A stretch of DNA of 64,000 nt from positions 62,001 through 126,000 of the forward strand of contig NZ_JAFBBG010000004.1 of NCBI RefSeq assembly GCF_016907055.1. The letters run 5' to 3'. The stretch comes from Paracholeplasma morum. Its GTDB lineage: Bacteria > Bacillota_I > Bacilli_A > Acholeplasmatales > UBA5453. The notes below the pieces were generated by a model, which worked only from the letters and a program-made list of their open reading frames with translations, did no database searches and was not told the DNA's origin. Position numbers and translations under genes: made by a program. Below are positions 44,105-52,375 of this stretch, in pieces; position 1 is the first letter of the stretch; the number at the start of each line of letters is the position of its first letter.

Positions 44105-44824
44105 TTATAAGCGCATACCGCCATTAACATTAATGGTTTGTCCTGTAATATATGAAGCATCATCACTCGCTAAGAATAATGCTACTTTCGCGATTTCTTC
44201 TGGTTGTCCTAGGCGGCCTAGCATAGTTAATTTAGCAAAACCATCTAGTAATTCTTGTGGAACAGTCTTTAAGATGTCAGTCATAACATAACCTGGAGCG
44301 ATTGCGTTAACTCTAACTGCAGCACCTTTTCTTGCAAATTCTTTAGCCCATGTCATAGTTAACCCTAAAACACCTGCTTTAGTAGCTGCATAGTTTGCTT
44401 GTCCGATATTACCGAATACACCAACTACGCTTGAAATGTTGATGATTGATCCTGAACCTTGGTTTTCCATTTGTGGTCCAACATGACGAGTTAAGTTAAA
44501 TACCCCTTTAAGGTTAACATTGATAACTGCATCCCATTGTTCATCAGTCATTTTACGAGTCATAGCATCTTTTGTGATACCTGCGTTATTAACCAAAATA
44601 TCGATGTGACCAAATTCTGCCATTACTTCATCAAAGAATACTTTGCATCCTTCTGAATCAGTGACGTTTAATTTCTTATAAAACACGTTTTCACATTCAT
44701 AAGCCATTTCGCCCATATCTGCTGCAACAACTTTTGCGCCTTCTTTTGCAAAAGCTTTTGCAATTTCCATACCAATACCTTTAGCGCCACCAGTGATGAC
44801 TGCTACTTTACCTTGTAATTTCAT
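44105..44824 (-). CDS. SDR family 3-oxoacyl reductase (FabG/PhaB-like)
   Basis: 239 residues, classical short-chain dehydrogenase: cofactor loop ITGGAKGIGMEIA, NNAG motif LVNNAGITKDA, catalytic Ser in NISSVVGVFG, Tyr and Lys in NYAATKAGV, and the C-terminal GQTINVNGGMRL. It has the size of FabG and of acetoacetyl-CoA reductase PhaB. The absence of other fab genes and the thiolase next door suggest 3-oxoacyl-CoA/3-hydroxyacyl-CoA interconversion. It lies 10 bases after the thiolase gene. Confidence 0.92.
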   Translation of the reverse strand: MKLQGKVAVITGGAKGIGMEIAKAFAKEGAKVVAADMGEMAYECENVFYKKLNVTDSEGCKVFFDEVMAEFGHIDILVNNAGITKDAMTRKMTDEQWDAVINVNLKGVFNLTRHVGPQMENQGSGSIINISSVVGVFGNIGQANYAATKAGVLGLTMTWAKEFARKGAAVRVNAIAPGYVMTDILKTVPQELLDGFAKLTMLGRLGQPEEIAKVALFLASDDASYITGQTINVNGGMRL

Positions 44825-44834
44825 GTTATTCTCC

Positions 44835-46043
44835 TTATCGTTTTATGATGACTGCTGTTCCCATGCCGCCACCGATGCAAAGACTTGCTAAACCGTAAGT
44901 CTTGTTTTGTTTTTTAAGTTCGTGTGCCAATGTTACGATGATACGGTTGCCTGAAACCCCAACTGGATGTCCAAGGGCGATTGCACCACCATTGACGTTT
45001 GTTTTTTCTAAGAATTCTTTTTTGTCTACTTTATGAGCTAGAACTAATTCATTGATTACACCTAAGCTTTGAGAAGCAAATGCTTCGTTAAGCTCAACTA
45101 AATCCATTTCTTCTAACTTCATATTTGCTCTATCAAGAACGTCTTTAACAGCAGGAACTGGACCTAAACCCATGAAATTAGGATCTACCCCACCTTGTCC
45201 TACAGCAACGAGTTCTGCAATGACTTCTAAGTTATGCTTCTTAACCATTTCTTCAGAAGCTAAGATGACGAAACTTGCACCATCATTAATACCAGATGAA
45301 CTACCTGCAGTCACAATACCATCAGGTTTAAATGCTGGTCTTAATTTAGCCATTTTATCTGCGTTTGTTTGTCTGTTTGGATATTCATCCTTATCAAATA
45401 CAATTGATTCTTTTCTAGTTTTGATTTCGATTGGAACGATTTCATCTTTAAAACGTCCTGAATCACTAGCTTGAATAGCCTTACGCTGAGATTCAAGTGC
45501 AAATGCATCTAGTTCCTCACGAGTTAGAGAATGCTTGTGTGCAATATTCTCAGCTGTGATACCCATGTGCATGCCTGGCGTAAATGAGTCGTGTAAAGCA
45601 TCTCTTAAAATGGTATCTTCCAGTTGTAATCCGCCCATTTTAACACCATTTCTAATGTTAGATGTAACTACATATGGTGCACCGCTCATGGATTCAACAC
45701 CACCAGCAACCACTAGATTTGCAAATCCGGACTGAATTCCCATAAATGCATTCATGACAGATTTCATACCGCTTCCACAAACCATATTAACTGTGTATGC
45801 AGGAACCTCTTCAGAAATACCAGCTTTGACAGAAACTTGACGACCAATGTTTTGTCCAAGTCCTGCTTGAATAACGTTACCAACAATGACTTCATCGATT
45901 TCATTCTTTGGAATATTTGAATCTTCGATTACTTGCTTTAATACTTGCGCACCTAAGTCAGCTAACGAAATATCTTTTAGTGTTCCCAAGAATGATCCGA
46001 TTGGACTTCTCTTCGCACCAACAATATAAACTTTTTTACTCAT
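44835..46043 (-). CDS. Acetyl-CoA C-acyltransferase (thiolase)
   Basis: 402 residues from the ATG at 46041-46043 (MSKKVYIVGAKRSPIGSFLG), which has AGGAGG 6 bases upstream; an in-frame ATG 27 bases earlier lacks one. Nucleophile Cys in VNMVCGSGMKSV, NVNGGAIALGHPVGVSG with the catalytic His, and CIGGGMGTAV with the acid/base Cys. It either condenses two acetyl-CoA or splits a 3-oxoacyl-CoA; sequence alone does not decide. It is the first gene of the 11-gene operon. Confidence 0.95.
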   Translation of the reverse strand: MSKKVYIVGAKRSPIGSFLGTLKDISLADLGAQVLKQVIEDSNIPKNEIDEVIVGNVIQAGLGQNIGRQVSVKAGISEEVPAYTVNMVCGSGMKSVMNAFMGIQSGFANLVVAGGVESMSGAPYVVTSNIRNGVKMGGLQLEDTILRDALHDSFTPGMHMGITAENIAHKHSLTREELDAFALESQRKAIQASDSGRFKDEIVPIEIKTRKESIVFDKDEYPNRQTNADKMAKLRPAFKPDGIVTAGSSSGINDGASFVILASEEMVKKHNLEVIAELVAVGQGGVDPNFMGLGPVPAVKDVLDRANMKLEEMDLVELNEAFASQSLGVINELVLAHKVDKKEFLEKTNVNGGAIALGHPVGVSGNRIIVTLAHELKKQNKTYGLASLCIGGGMGTAVIIKR

Positions 46044-46093
46044 AACATACCTCCTCTTGAAATTAGTCACATAGATTCTTCTAAAAAATTACG

Positions 46094-46148
46094 TGAATAA
46101 ACATTCATATCTTGATTTCATTTTACGTTATCTCAAAAACAATGTCAA
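46094..46148 (-). promoter_or_regulatory. Promoter and TetR-type operator of the acyl operon
   Basis: TTGACA (46143-46148), 17 bases, TAAAAT (46120-46125): near-consensus. The perfect repeat TGAAT-AAAC-ATTCA (46094-46107) lies at about +6 to +19 and resembles the FadR (TetR-type) box of Bacillus. A second TGAATAATTAT half lies near 46163-46174. TGTAAGCGCTTGACA over the -35 is cre-like but one base too long. Together with the divergent TetR gene this points to acyl-CoA-responsive repression. Confidence 0.75.
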
Positions 46149-46357
46149 GCGCTTACATAAAAATAATTATTCACCTTCTTTTTTTGTGGTTTTATACCAT
46201 TTCGTTATCGTTAGTTTTATTAAAGGCTTTTGATGTATTTTTCAGATCTCTAAAGAAAAAAGTTTAGATTATATCTAACCGTTAAAAAACACTTCTTAGG
46301 AAACTAATTTGATTGTTTTTTATTGTTTTTTACTATAAAATGAACCTAGGTGATACG

Positions 46358-46972
46358 ATGATCAAACAAGAATACAGAATTCCAAAGACTCCATCCGGTC
46401 TAAAAACATTTAATAAAATAGTAAATACAGGTAAAAAGTTATTTGCAAAAAATGGGTTCCAGGCAACATCGATAAACGACATTATTTCTAAGTCCAAAAT
46501 AGCTTCCGGAACTTTTTATATCCATTTCGATAGCAAATTAGCGCTTTATCTCTATATTTTGGACTTATACAAAGTGTCTATACGAAAAGCCAGTGCTCTA
46601 GCAACAGTCGGATTAAGCAATCGATATGATATTGAACGAGCAGGTATTAAAGCGTTTATACTATATGCCAAACGCGATCCACTCGCGTATAGAATTGTAT
46701 GGGAGTCTTTGTTCGTGGATTTCGTAATTTTTAGAGATTACTATTCCTCTTTCGCGTCCTCCTATGTCCAACATTTGAAGAAATACGTCGATAATTCAGA
46801 ACTTAGAAATGATCTGGATTTAGAAACGTTGTCTTACTGTTTAATGGGAATATCAAACTTTTTAGGTCTTCAAGTAATCTTTAAAGATGATATATCTGAA
46901 GAAAGAATCGATTATATCATTGATCAAGCAATGAGTATTCTAGATAGAGGAATTTTTAATAAATCTTTATAG
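46358..46972 (+). CDS. TetR family transcriptional regulator
   Basis: 204 residues from the ATG at 46358-46360 (MIKQEYRIPKTPSG), behind AGGTGA; the frame could extend 45 bases upstream without support. N-terminal helix-turn-helix: GKKLFAKNGFQATSINDIISKSKIASGTFYIHF, the standard TetR pattern. The C-terminal ligand domain has no obvious signature but is of FadR-like length. It is divergent from the thiolase operon, and a palindrome lies over that operon's start. It is likely the local repressor, with an acyl-CoA as a reasonable ligand guess. Confidence 0.88.
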   Translation: MIKQEYRIPKTPSGLKTFNKIVNTGKKLFAKNGFQATSINDIISKSKIASGTFYIHFDSKLALYLYILDLYKVSIRKASALATVGLSNRYDIERAGIKAFILYAKRDPLAYRIVWESLFVDFVIFRDYYSSFASSYVQHLKKYVDNSELRNDLDLETLSYCLMGISNFLGLQVIFKDDISEERIDYIIDQAMSILDRGIFNKSL

Positions 46973-47184
46973 ATTGTGAATCAAGGTTCATGTTACTGAA
47001 ACCGTTTATAGTTTATAATGTAAACACTTTCACAATATACGAAAATCGCGATAATATACACTGAACTTGTTATAGCTGATTCAAACTATGAAATATACCC
47101 CCTGTAGAAATTCATTTAGTTATATCATTATTATTAAAAGCAATAAAACAGCTATCCCTTTGTAAAGCATAGGTATCTAAACTT
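46973..47184. other. Intergenic stretch with no gene seen
   Basis: About 210 bases of very A+T-rich DNA after the TetR gene. No credible coding frame or RNA structure was found. A TATAAT-like box occurs at about 47014-47019 (plus strand) without a gene behind it. Confidence 0.5.
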
Positions 47185-47212
47185 AAAAAAAACACCAATT
47201 AGGTGTTTTTTT
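47185..47212. terminator. Bidirectional terminator after the signal peptidase gene
   Basis: AAACACC/GGTGTTT stem with loop AATTA and long A and T runs on either side; ends the minus-strand AAA+/signal peptidase operon. Confidence 0.85.
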
Positions 47213-47216
47213 GATA

Positions 47217-47867
47217 TCATAACTTCTTATTTGAATTATATTTTGATTTTATCTCTTCTTCTAGTTCTTTCTTGATTCGTTCTTTTTCTTCAGCTATCCA
47301 TTTTTCTTTGTTCTGTTCAAACGCCTGTAGTTCTTTTGTTTCAGCTTTGAGTTTTAGAATTTTTACGATACTGATGAATTCATGAATGAGAATTCCGATC
47401 AATAGTAATGTGATTATTAGAAAAACGACGTTTTTATAATTGAGAGAGATATTCCCCAAATCTAATAGCATAAAGTGGGTTGTTATTAATCCAACATAAT
47501 TAGTAGAATCTACTCTTATAGAATCTTCAGAATTATTGTTATCCCCTTTGGTCACGATTTTACCGTTTTCAGTTCTTATTGCACGGTGAACTATATTCTT
47601 ATCTGTTTTGAATGCGATTATAGGTTGTTTTCCTTCTTCAACCAACTCATAGACTGTATCATAGTCAACATACTTAATCACAATGAATTCACCTGTTTTA
47701 ATCGTCGGTTCCATTGAACCTGATCCAACAACTGAATAAGAATGACCAAATATTTTCAAATATCTATTTTGTTGAACTGCCATTGTCCCCATAACCAATA
47801 AGAGGATCGATGATAAGAAGAATACTACAGTAGTAATATTTAAGACTACTTTAATAGCTTTCTTCAT
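47217..47867 (-). CDS. ER-type (S26B) signal peptidase with cytoplasmic coiled-coil tail, copy 1
   Basis: 216 residues. Membrane helix near 8-32, outside catalytic domain, second helix near 143-165, then a charged coiled-coil tail (about 170-216). The nucleophile is Ser in VVGSGSMEPTI; the general base is His (KNIVHRAI) rather than the Lys of ordinary bacterial signal peptidase I; the Asp is in VTKGDNNNSED. The Ser/His pair is the mark of SipW/Sec11-type enzymes, which in Bacillus process TasA-like matrix proteins. It is the last gene of an operon with a second such enzyme, an AAA+ ATPase and a DUF2357-like protein. Confidence 0.9.
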   Translation of the reverse strand: MKKAIKVVLNITTVVFFLSSILLLVMGTMAVQQNRYLKIFGHSYSVVGSGSMEPTIKTGEFIVIKYVDYDTVYELVEEGKQPIIAFKTDKNIVHRAIRTENGKIVTKGDNNNSEDSIRVDSTNYVGLITTHFMLLDLGNISLNYKNVVFLIITLLLIGILIHEFISIVKILKLKAETKELQAFEQNKEKWIAEEKERIKKELEEEIKSKYNSNKKL

Positions 47868-47869
47868 AC

Positions 47870-49921
47870 TTATACCTCATCAAATAGACTAGGTTTCATA
47901 ACAGGTTCTGTTTTTGGTTCTAGACCATTCTTTTTTAGTTCAAGTATATCTTTTTTCCCATTCTTATCAATTTCAAGGATTTCTTTCTCTTTTCGTTTAG
48001 TCAACTGAATCTTCAATTTCTCAAAATCCTTTTGGAGTTTTTCTTGTTCCTTTTCTCTTTGAAGTTTGAGCTTTTTAAGTGCTTTTTCTTGTTCAAGCTT
48101 AAGTTTCTTTTTCAGTTGCATAACTGCTTGGCGATAGGCGGCTTTCGCCTTTCGTTCAGCCTCTTGAAGCGCTTGTTTCTCTTCCCTTTGAAGACGTTTC
48201 ACTTCTTTTTCATGCTCTTTTTCAATGGCAAGTCGTTGTTGTTCGAAGTGTTTATCAAGGGCTTGAAGTTTTGCTTCAACTCCTTTATTTAAGTGTTCAC
48301 TTAAGGCATCAAGCATAGCCTGATTGTTCTTTTCGTGTTTGTCTTGTTCTTCTTTAATTCTATCGTCAATTTCCTTACGTTCTAATGAAAGATTGTCGCG
48401 ATTCTTATTAACTAATTGAAGATGATCCGCCAGCATCTGTTGTTCCTTATTTGCTAGTTCTCTTTCTTCTTTTAGTTTCATCTCAACTTCTAATGCTTGA
48501 GCATCTTCTAATGCTTTCGCATCCATGGATTGAAGCAGCTTTAGGTTTGCATTTTCAATTTCCTTCATTAATTTACGTTCTAATCTGATGGCATTATTAT
48601 AGTCTACTTCTTTGGTTTCTCTTATGATTCTAGCTATTTTTGCCTTTTCTCTTCGGTCAATTAACAGTTTTTCAGGGTCTTCGTCTTTCACCAATCTTGA
48701 GAAGACATCATCATTTTCCTCTAGTTCAAAGTGATGTTGGAAAACAGCATTAGAAATACTAATCGTCTCTCGAAGTGCACGTTTAAGACCGACTTCATAA
48801 GTGGAACTGCGATCGATTTCTTCATCGACCTTCTTCTTAAATAGTTTTAAATTCTCCTGAAGGTAAAATTGATTGATTCTTTCGTCTTCAACGACGATTG
48901 GTTCAGGATTATCTATGGTGTCTTTAATGCTAATTGAGTTGTATTTAAATGCTTTTTTGACAAATTCTTTGGTTGGTACTGCATCATACTCATCTTTATG
49001 GATTGCTTGATTATAGGCAATGGTAGAGAACATGTTCAAAGCCAAACGCTCAATAGAACTTTGATATAGCGAAGAGACTTTTAGATCTTGTTCCTTCACT
49101 GCAACATCATATGCCAACGTATTGTACTTATCTAAAAACAACCAAAGCATATAGCAGTTTTTGAAATCTACATTTTTCAGCATGATATTGGTTTGCATAA
49201 TCGGTGGAATGACTTTTTTCTCACCTTTAAGCATCTCCATAAACGGAGAATTCTTGATAGATGATATACGCTTTGTAAGATATTCAACTCGAGTCATCAA
49301 ACTATGATTATACTGATTAATCGATTTGTCCTCTAAATCCTCTTTAAAGGTCATATCCAAACTCATTTCTACACCGAGATCACCAAAATCAAATTCAGAA
49401 ACGTAATTAAAACGTTTCTTTTGGAAAGAGATGATGTTATCCTTAATCAAGTCGTGTCTTGATTTGACAAAACTAAAAAGACGATCAATTAAAGTCATTA
49501 TGAATCTATTCTCATAGGTTCCATAGTTAACTTCAACTTCTTCGACCATAAGCTTTTTAGGCATAACAACACCATCTCTAATTTCCTTGATATAGTGAGT
49601 ATGACTTGCTAAATGTCGAATTGATGTCGATCGTATTTTCTTTGCTTTTTCGATTGCAACAACTTCTTCATTGTATTTTAGACTGGACTTTGGATTTTGA
49701 ATAATCTTTTCTATACTTGGAAAATAGGATTCTATCGTCTTAATCCAGGTTTCATCAAATGTTTTTGTTTCAGAAATACTCTTCTGATAGATTGTATTTT
49801 TACCACTATTCAATTTAGCATAAAAACTCTTTGGAAAAGTATGTTCCTTCTCCAAAGATTTCATGTTTTGTTCGTGTGTTTGATAATATTCAGTTAATTT
49901 GTCTTGATTCTTTTTTTTCAT
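47870..49921 (-). CDS. DUF2357/McrC-like protein with long coiled-coil tail
   Basis: 683 residues from the ATG at 49919-49921, with AGGTGG upstream. The N-terminal 400 residues are globular. The segment VNYGTYENRFIMTLIDRLF (about 135-150) matches the core motif of DUF2357 proteins, the usual partners of McrB-like AAA+ ATPases. Residues about 430-670 are a nearly unbroken charged coiled coil (for example EEREL, EKEHEKEVKRLQREEKQALQ), and the protein ends in a short tail (KPSLFDEV). No membrane segment and no McrC nuclease motif that I can confirm. It lies 7 bases after the AAA+ gene. It is probably the AAA+ partner; function unknown. Confidence 0.7.
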   Translation of the reverse strand: MKKKNQDKLTEYYQTHEQNMKSLEKEHTFPKSFYAKLNSGKNTIYQKSISETKTFDETWIKTIESYFPSIEKIIQNPKSSLKYNEEVVAIEKAKKIRSTSIRHLASHTHYIKEIRDGVVMPKKLMVEEVEVNYGTYENRFIMTLIDRLFSFVKSRHDLIKDNIISFQKKRFNYVSEFDFGDLGVEMSLDMTFKEDLEDKSINQYNHSLMTRVEYLTKRISSIKNSPFMEMLKGEKKVIPPIMQTNIMLKNVDFKNCYMLWLFLDKYNTLAYDVAVKEQDLKVSSLYQSSIERLALNMFSTIAYNQAIHKDEYDAVPTKEFVKKAFKYNSISIKDTIDNPEPIVVEDERINQFYLQENLKLFKKKVDEEIDRSSTYEVGLKRALRETISISNAVFQHHFELEENDDVFSRLVKDEDPEKLLIDRREKAKIARIIRETKEVDYNNAIRLERKLMKEIENANLKLLQSMDAKALEDAQALEVEMKLKEERELANKEQQMLADHLQLVNKNRDNLSLERKEIDDRIKEEQDKHEKNNQAMLDALSEHLNKGVEAKLQALDKHFEQQRLAIEKEHEKEVKRLQREEKQALQEAERKAKAAYRQAVMQLKKKLKLEQEKALKKLKLQREKEQEKLQKDFEKLKIQLTKRKEKEILEIDKNGKKDILELKKNGLEPKTEPVMKPSLFDEV

Positions 49922-49931
49922 CAAATACCAC

Positions 49932-51467
49932 CTAACTCATTTTCTTTAGGTCATTTAGGAATGCGATTGACTCTTTAAATACATTCTTACCAAATAATTT
50001 ATCAAGTAATACAATTAATTCGCTAATTTCATCCTGCAAGAATGGCAAGTTAAGGACTTCGAACTTTCTCAATATTTTGCGTGCTACAAGGTAGTCTAAC
50101 GCTTCATACTCTGTCCCACCTGCCGAAATAAAGACAGGGGTAAAGAGTTTAATTTGTTTCATAATACGGTTACCAAATGTGATCTTAAACTTTTGTGAAA
50201 TAAAATCATCCAGTTTCGCAAGGTTATCTAAAGCCTTAGGCGAAATTGCATTGGTTTCCTGTGCTGATTGGAATAATTGAACTAAATACTCATAGCTCAT
50301 TTGAATGTGTTCTGTATATGGGGCATCAACGAACTCAGCTTTATTGTTCATGATAATAGATGCAGCACGGTCATATACCTTATCCGTAATCGTAAATGTC
50401 GAGTCATCTTTGTTGGCAGTCCCAACAAACCAAACGTTTTGCGGAACCAGTATTTTACCATCTTGTAGATGTTTAGGGTCATTGGCTTGCTTGTCAGAAA
50501 CAATATCAATCTTCCATTCAGATTCATTAGGCATTTCCATGATTGATAAGAACTCTGCAAAGTAATACTCGATACGAGCTAAGTTCAATTCATCTAGAAC
50601 GATAAAGTTTAAGTCTTCTCTATAGGTAGCTTCATACAGTTCTTTTAAGAAGTCTGTTTCATTAAATTTTTTGGTGAATTCGTTTAAGTATCCAATCATT
50701 TCGGCTCTATCACGCCAAGAAGGTTGAACAGATATAATCGCTGAATCATGTCCAAAGAATTTTCCCATCGCATATGGTAGAGAGGTTTTACCTGTACCGG
50801 AGATACCTTCAAGAATTAGTATTTTTGAAGAGGCCATCCCAGCAAAATAAGTTCTGATTGTTTTAGGATCATAATAGAGTCCTAATCTTGATGCTGAGAA
50901 ATTAATAAATCTAGATACTAACTCAGTTAACCCTACAGTATCCTCAGCTGTCATTTGAACGGATGTAATCATATTTCGATATTCATCATCCACTTGAGTT
51001 AAGCGTGGGAATCTAGTTGGCCCAGTAGGTTGTTGTTCTTTCTTGGTGATATCTTTTTCTTTGGATGGAAGTTGCGAAGAAACGCTGGCTCCACCGAGTT
51101 TAAGCATTAATATTTTATTCTTTTCATCTGCTAACTCAACTGTTTTTTGAGTTAAAAGGGCAACTTCTTCGAGTAATTCGTCTTTGTCCATCTCAGTTTT
51201 TACAAAGCGAACATAAGATCTTAATAGTTGATAGACCTTCAGTGTTAAGAAAACAAGAAAAATCATATTAATCCCGAGGATTACTATGGCAATTATCCAG
51301 TCAAGTGCATTAAACTTGTTGCTGGCAATAATTAATTTTCTTATATAATCAGCGATATCATTAAAAAACAAATCAGCAAATGCCTCAAAAAATCTCTTAA
51401 AAAATTTGCCAATATTTGCGAATAATTCCCTAATGAAGTCGACATAATAACGAGCAAATTCGATCAT
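49932..51467 (-). CDS. Membrane-anchored McrB-like AAA+ ATPase
   Basis: 511 residues. An amphipathic N-terminus, one membrane helix (about 56-82), a coiled-coil linker (about 88-125), then an AAA+ domain of the AAA_5/McrB class: Walker A LEGISGTGKTSLPYAMGK near 222, Walker B NFIVLDELNLARIEYYF near 289, and WFVGTANKDDSTFTITDKVYDRA as sensor 1 and arginine-finger region. It forms a pair with the DUF2357-like protein, as McrB does with McrC, but the membrane anchor and the flanking signal peptidases argue against a restriction role. A membrane remodelling or assembly motor for the neighbouring surface proteins is an inference. Confidence 0.82.
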   Translation of the reverse strand: MIEFARYYVDFIRELFANIGKFFKRFFEAFADLFFNDIADYIRKLIIASNKFNALDWIIAIVILGINMIFLVFLTLKVYQLLRSYVRFVKTEMDKDELLEEVALLTQKTVELADEKNKILMLKLGGASVSSQLPSKEKDITKKEQQPTGPTRFPRLTQVDDEYRNMITSVQMTAEDTVGLTELVSRFINFSASRLGLYYDPKTIRTYFAGMASSKILILEGISGTGKTSLPYAMGKFFGHDSAIISVQPSWRDRAEMIGYLNEFTKKFNETDFLKELYEATYREDLNFIVLDELNLARIEYYFAEFLSIMEMPNESEWKIDIVSDKQANDPKHLQDGKILVPQNVWFVGTANKDDSTFTITDKVYDRAASIIMNNKAEFVDAPYTEHIQMSYEYLVQLFQSAQETNAISPKALDNLAKLDDFISQKFKITFGNRIMKQIKLFTPVFISAGGTEYEALDYLVARKILRKFEVLNLPFLQDEISELIVLLDKLFGKNVFKESIAFLNDLKKMS

Positions 51468-51499
51468 TGTCTTACCTCAACTATCGTAAAGTCTTAAAT

Positions 51500-52219
51500 C
51501 TATTTCTTTTCTTTCTTCATTTCCTCAAGAAGTTCTTGACGAATTCTTTCTTTTTCTACTTCTAAGTCTTTCATAGCAGTTTGTCTATCTATTTCATACT
51601 TAGCTTCAAGTTTTTCTTTATTAACTGCAAGTAATGTCTTTGTGAGCACATAACCTTGATATGCTAATAGAATAATCACTGGTGCAATAATGAAAATCGC
51701 GAATCCAACAGGTGTTTGTAAGTAGTTAACTACAGCACCAATTGCAGGGATTGTAAATAAGTGCACAGCTTTTACGTTATCATAATCAACGATTTGATAG
51801 TCTTTACCGGAGTTTTCTCCACCCACAACGTATTCAGCAGATTCAGCAGCCTTATCTCCTTGAGTGATAACATAACTAGCAGTAATTTCTTTGATTCTAT
51901 GCGTATTCAACCCGGAAATCGATAAATCATAGAATGTTATGATTTCATTATCTTTGCCTTCCAGTTTGTCTTTTTGATTTTTAGAAAGGACTCTAACGAT
52001 CAGTAAATCCCCTTCATTAAAAGAGTCAGATTCATTACCTTCCATTGAGTCACTGAGAACTGGCATGAATCCTATACCAAAGACGTTTGCCACATCTTTG
52101 TTGGATTTAACTTGCAAGTTCGCGATTGAAAAAAACAACAAGAATACAATTATGAAATAAAATAAAATATTCCCAACAATTTTAAGCGTCTTCTTAAGAC
52201 CTTTATTCGAATTTTCCAT
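51500..52219 (-). CDS. ER-type (S26B) signal peptidase with coiled-coil tail, copy 2
   Basis: 239 residues. Membrane helix near 12-33, catalytic Ser in VLSDSMEGNES, His in SGLNTHRIKEI, Asp in VITQGDKAAES, a second helix near 165-190, then a charged coiled-coil tail (about 195-239). Again a Ser/His enzyme, divergent from copy 1 in the catalytic part but with the same layout including the cytoplasmic coiled coil. It is the first gene of the minus-strand operon with the AAA+ pair, and directly follows the three secreted proteins that carry SipW-type signal sequences. Confidence 0.9.
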   Translation of the reverse strand: MENSNKGLKKTLKIVGNILFYFIIVFLLFFSIANLQVKSNKDVANVFGIGFMPVLSDSMEGNESDSFNEGDLLIVRVLSKNQKDKLEGKDNEIITFYDLSISGLNTHRIKEITASYVITQGDKAAESAEYVVGGENSGKDYQIVDYDNVKAVHLFTIPAIGAVVNYLQTPVGFAIFIIAPVIILLAYQGYVLTKTLLAVNKEKLEAKYEIDRQTAMKDLEVEKERIRQELLEEMKKEKK

Positions 52220-52257
52220 TTAATGATTCTCCCTTATTCTCGACTTTAACTATATAT

Positions 52258-52263
52258 ATTATA
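52258..52263 (-). promoter_or_regulatory. -10 box of the signal peptidase/AAA+ operon
   Basis: TATAAT on the minus strand, about 40 bases upstream of the ATG at 52219. The -35 is weak (TAGATT at 17 bases). It indicates that this operon can be expressed apart from the riboswitch operon. Confidence 0.5.
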
Positions 52264-52311
52264 TTACAAAAACAACAGTAAATCTAGTGTAAACAAAAAT
52301 GTGGGATTTAT

Positions 52312-52346
52312 TCAAAAAATAAAGGTTTGCGAATACTCGCAAACCC
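52312..52346 (-). terminator. Terminator of the secreted-protein operon
   Basis: GGTTTGCGA/TCGCAAACC perfect 9-bp stem with a 4-base loop, then TTTATTTTTT on the minus strand. Confidence 0.88.
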
Positions 52347-52375
52347 ATTTAGTTCATAAACTTAATCTATTACAA

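Noticed and set aside
46143-46158. cre site over the thiolase promoter
   Set aside because: TGTAAGCGCTTGACA has one base too many between the halves to fit the cre consensus; kept only as a remark.
47870-51467. McrBC restriction system
   Set aside because: The ATPase has a membrane helix, no methylated-DNA-binding domain was seen, no nuclease motif was found in the partner, and the neighbours are export genes.
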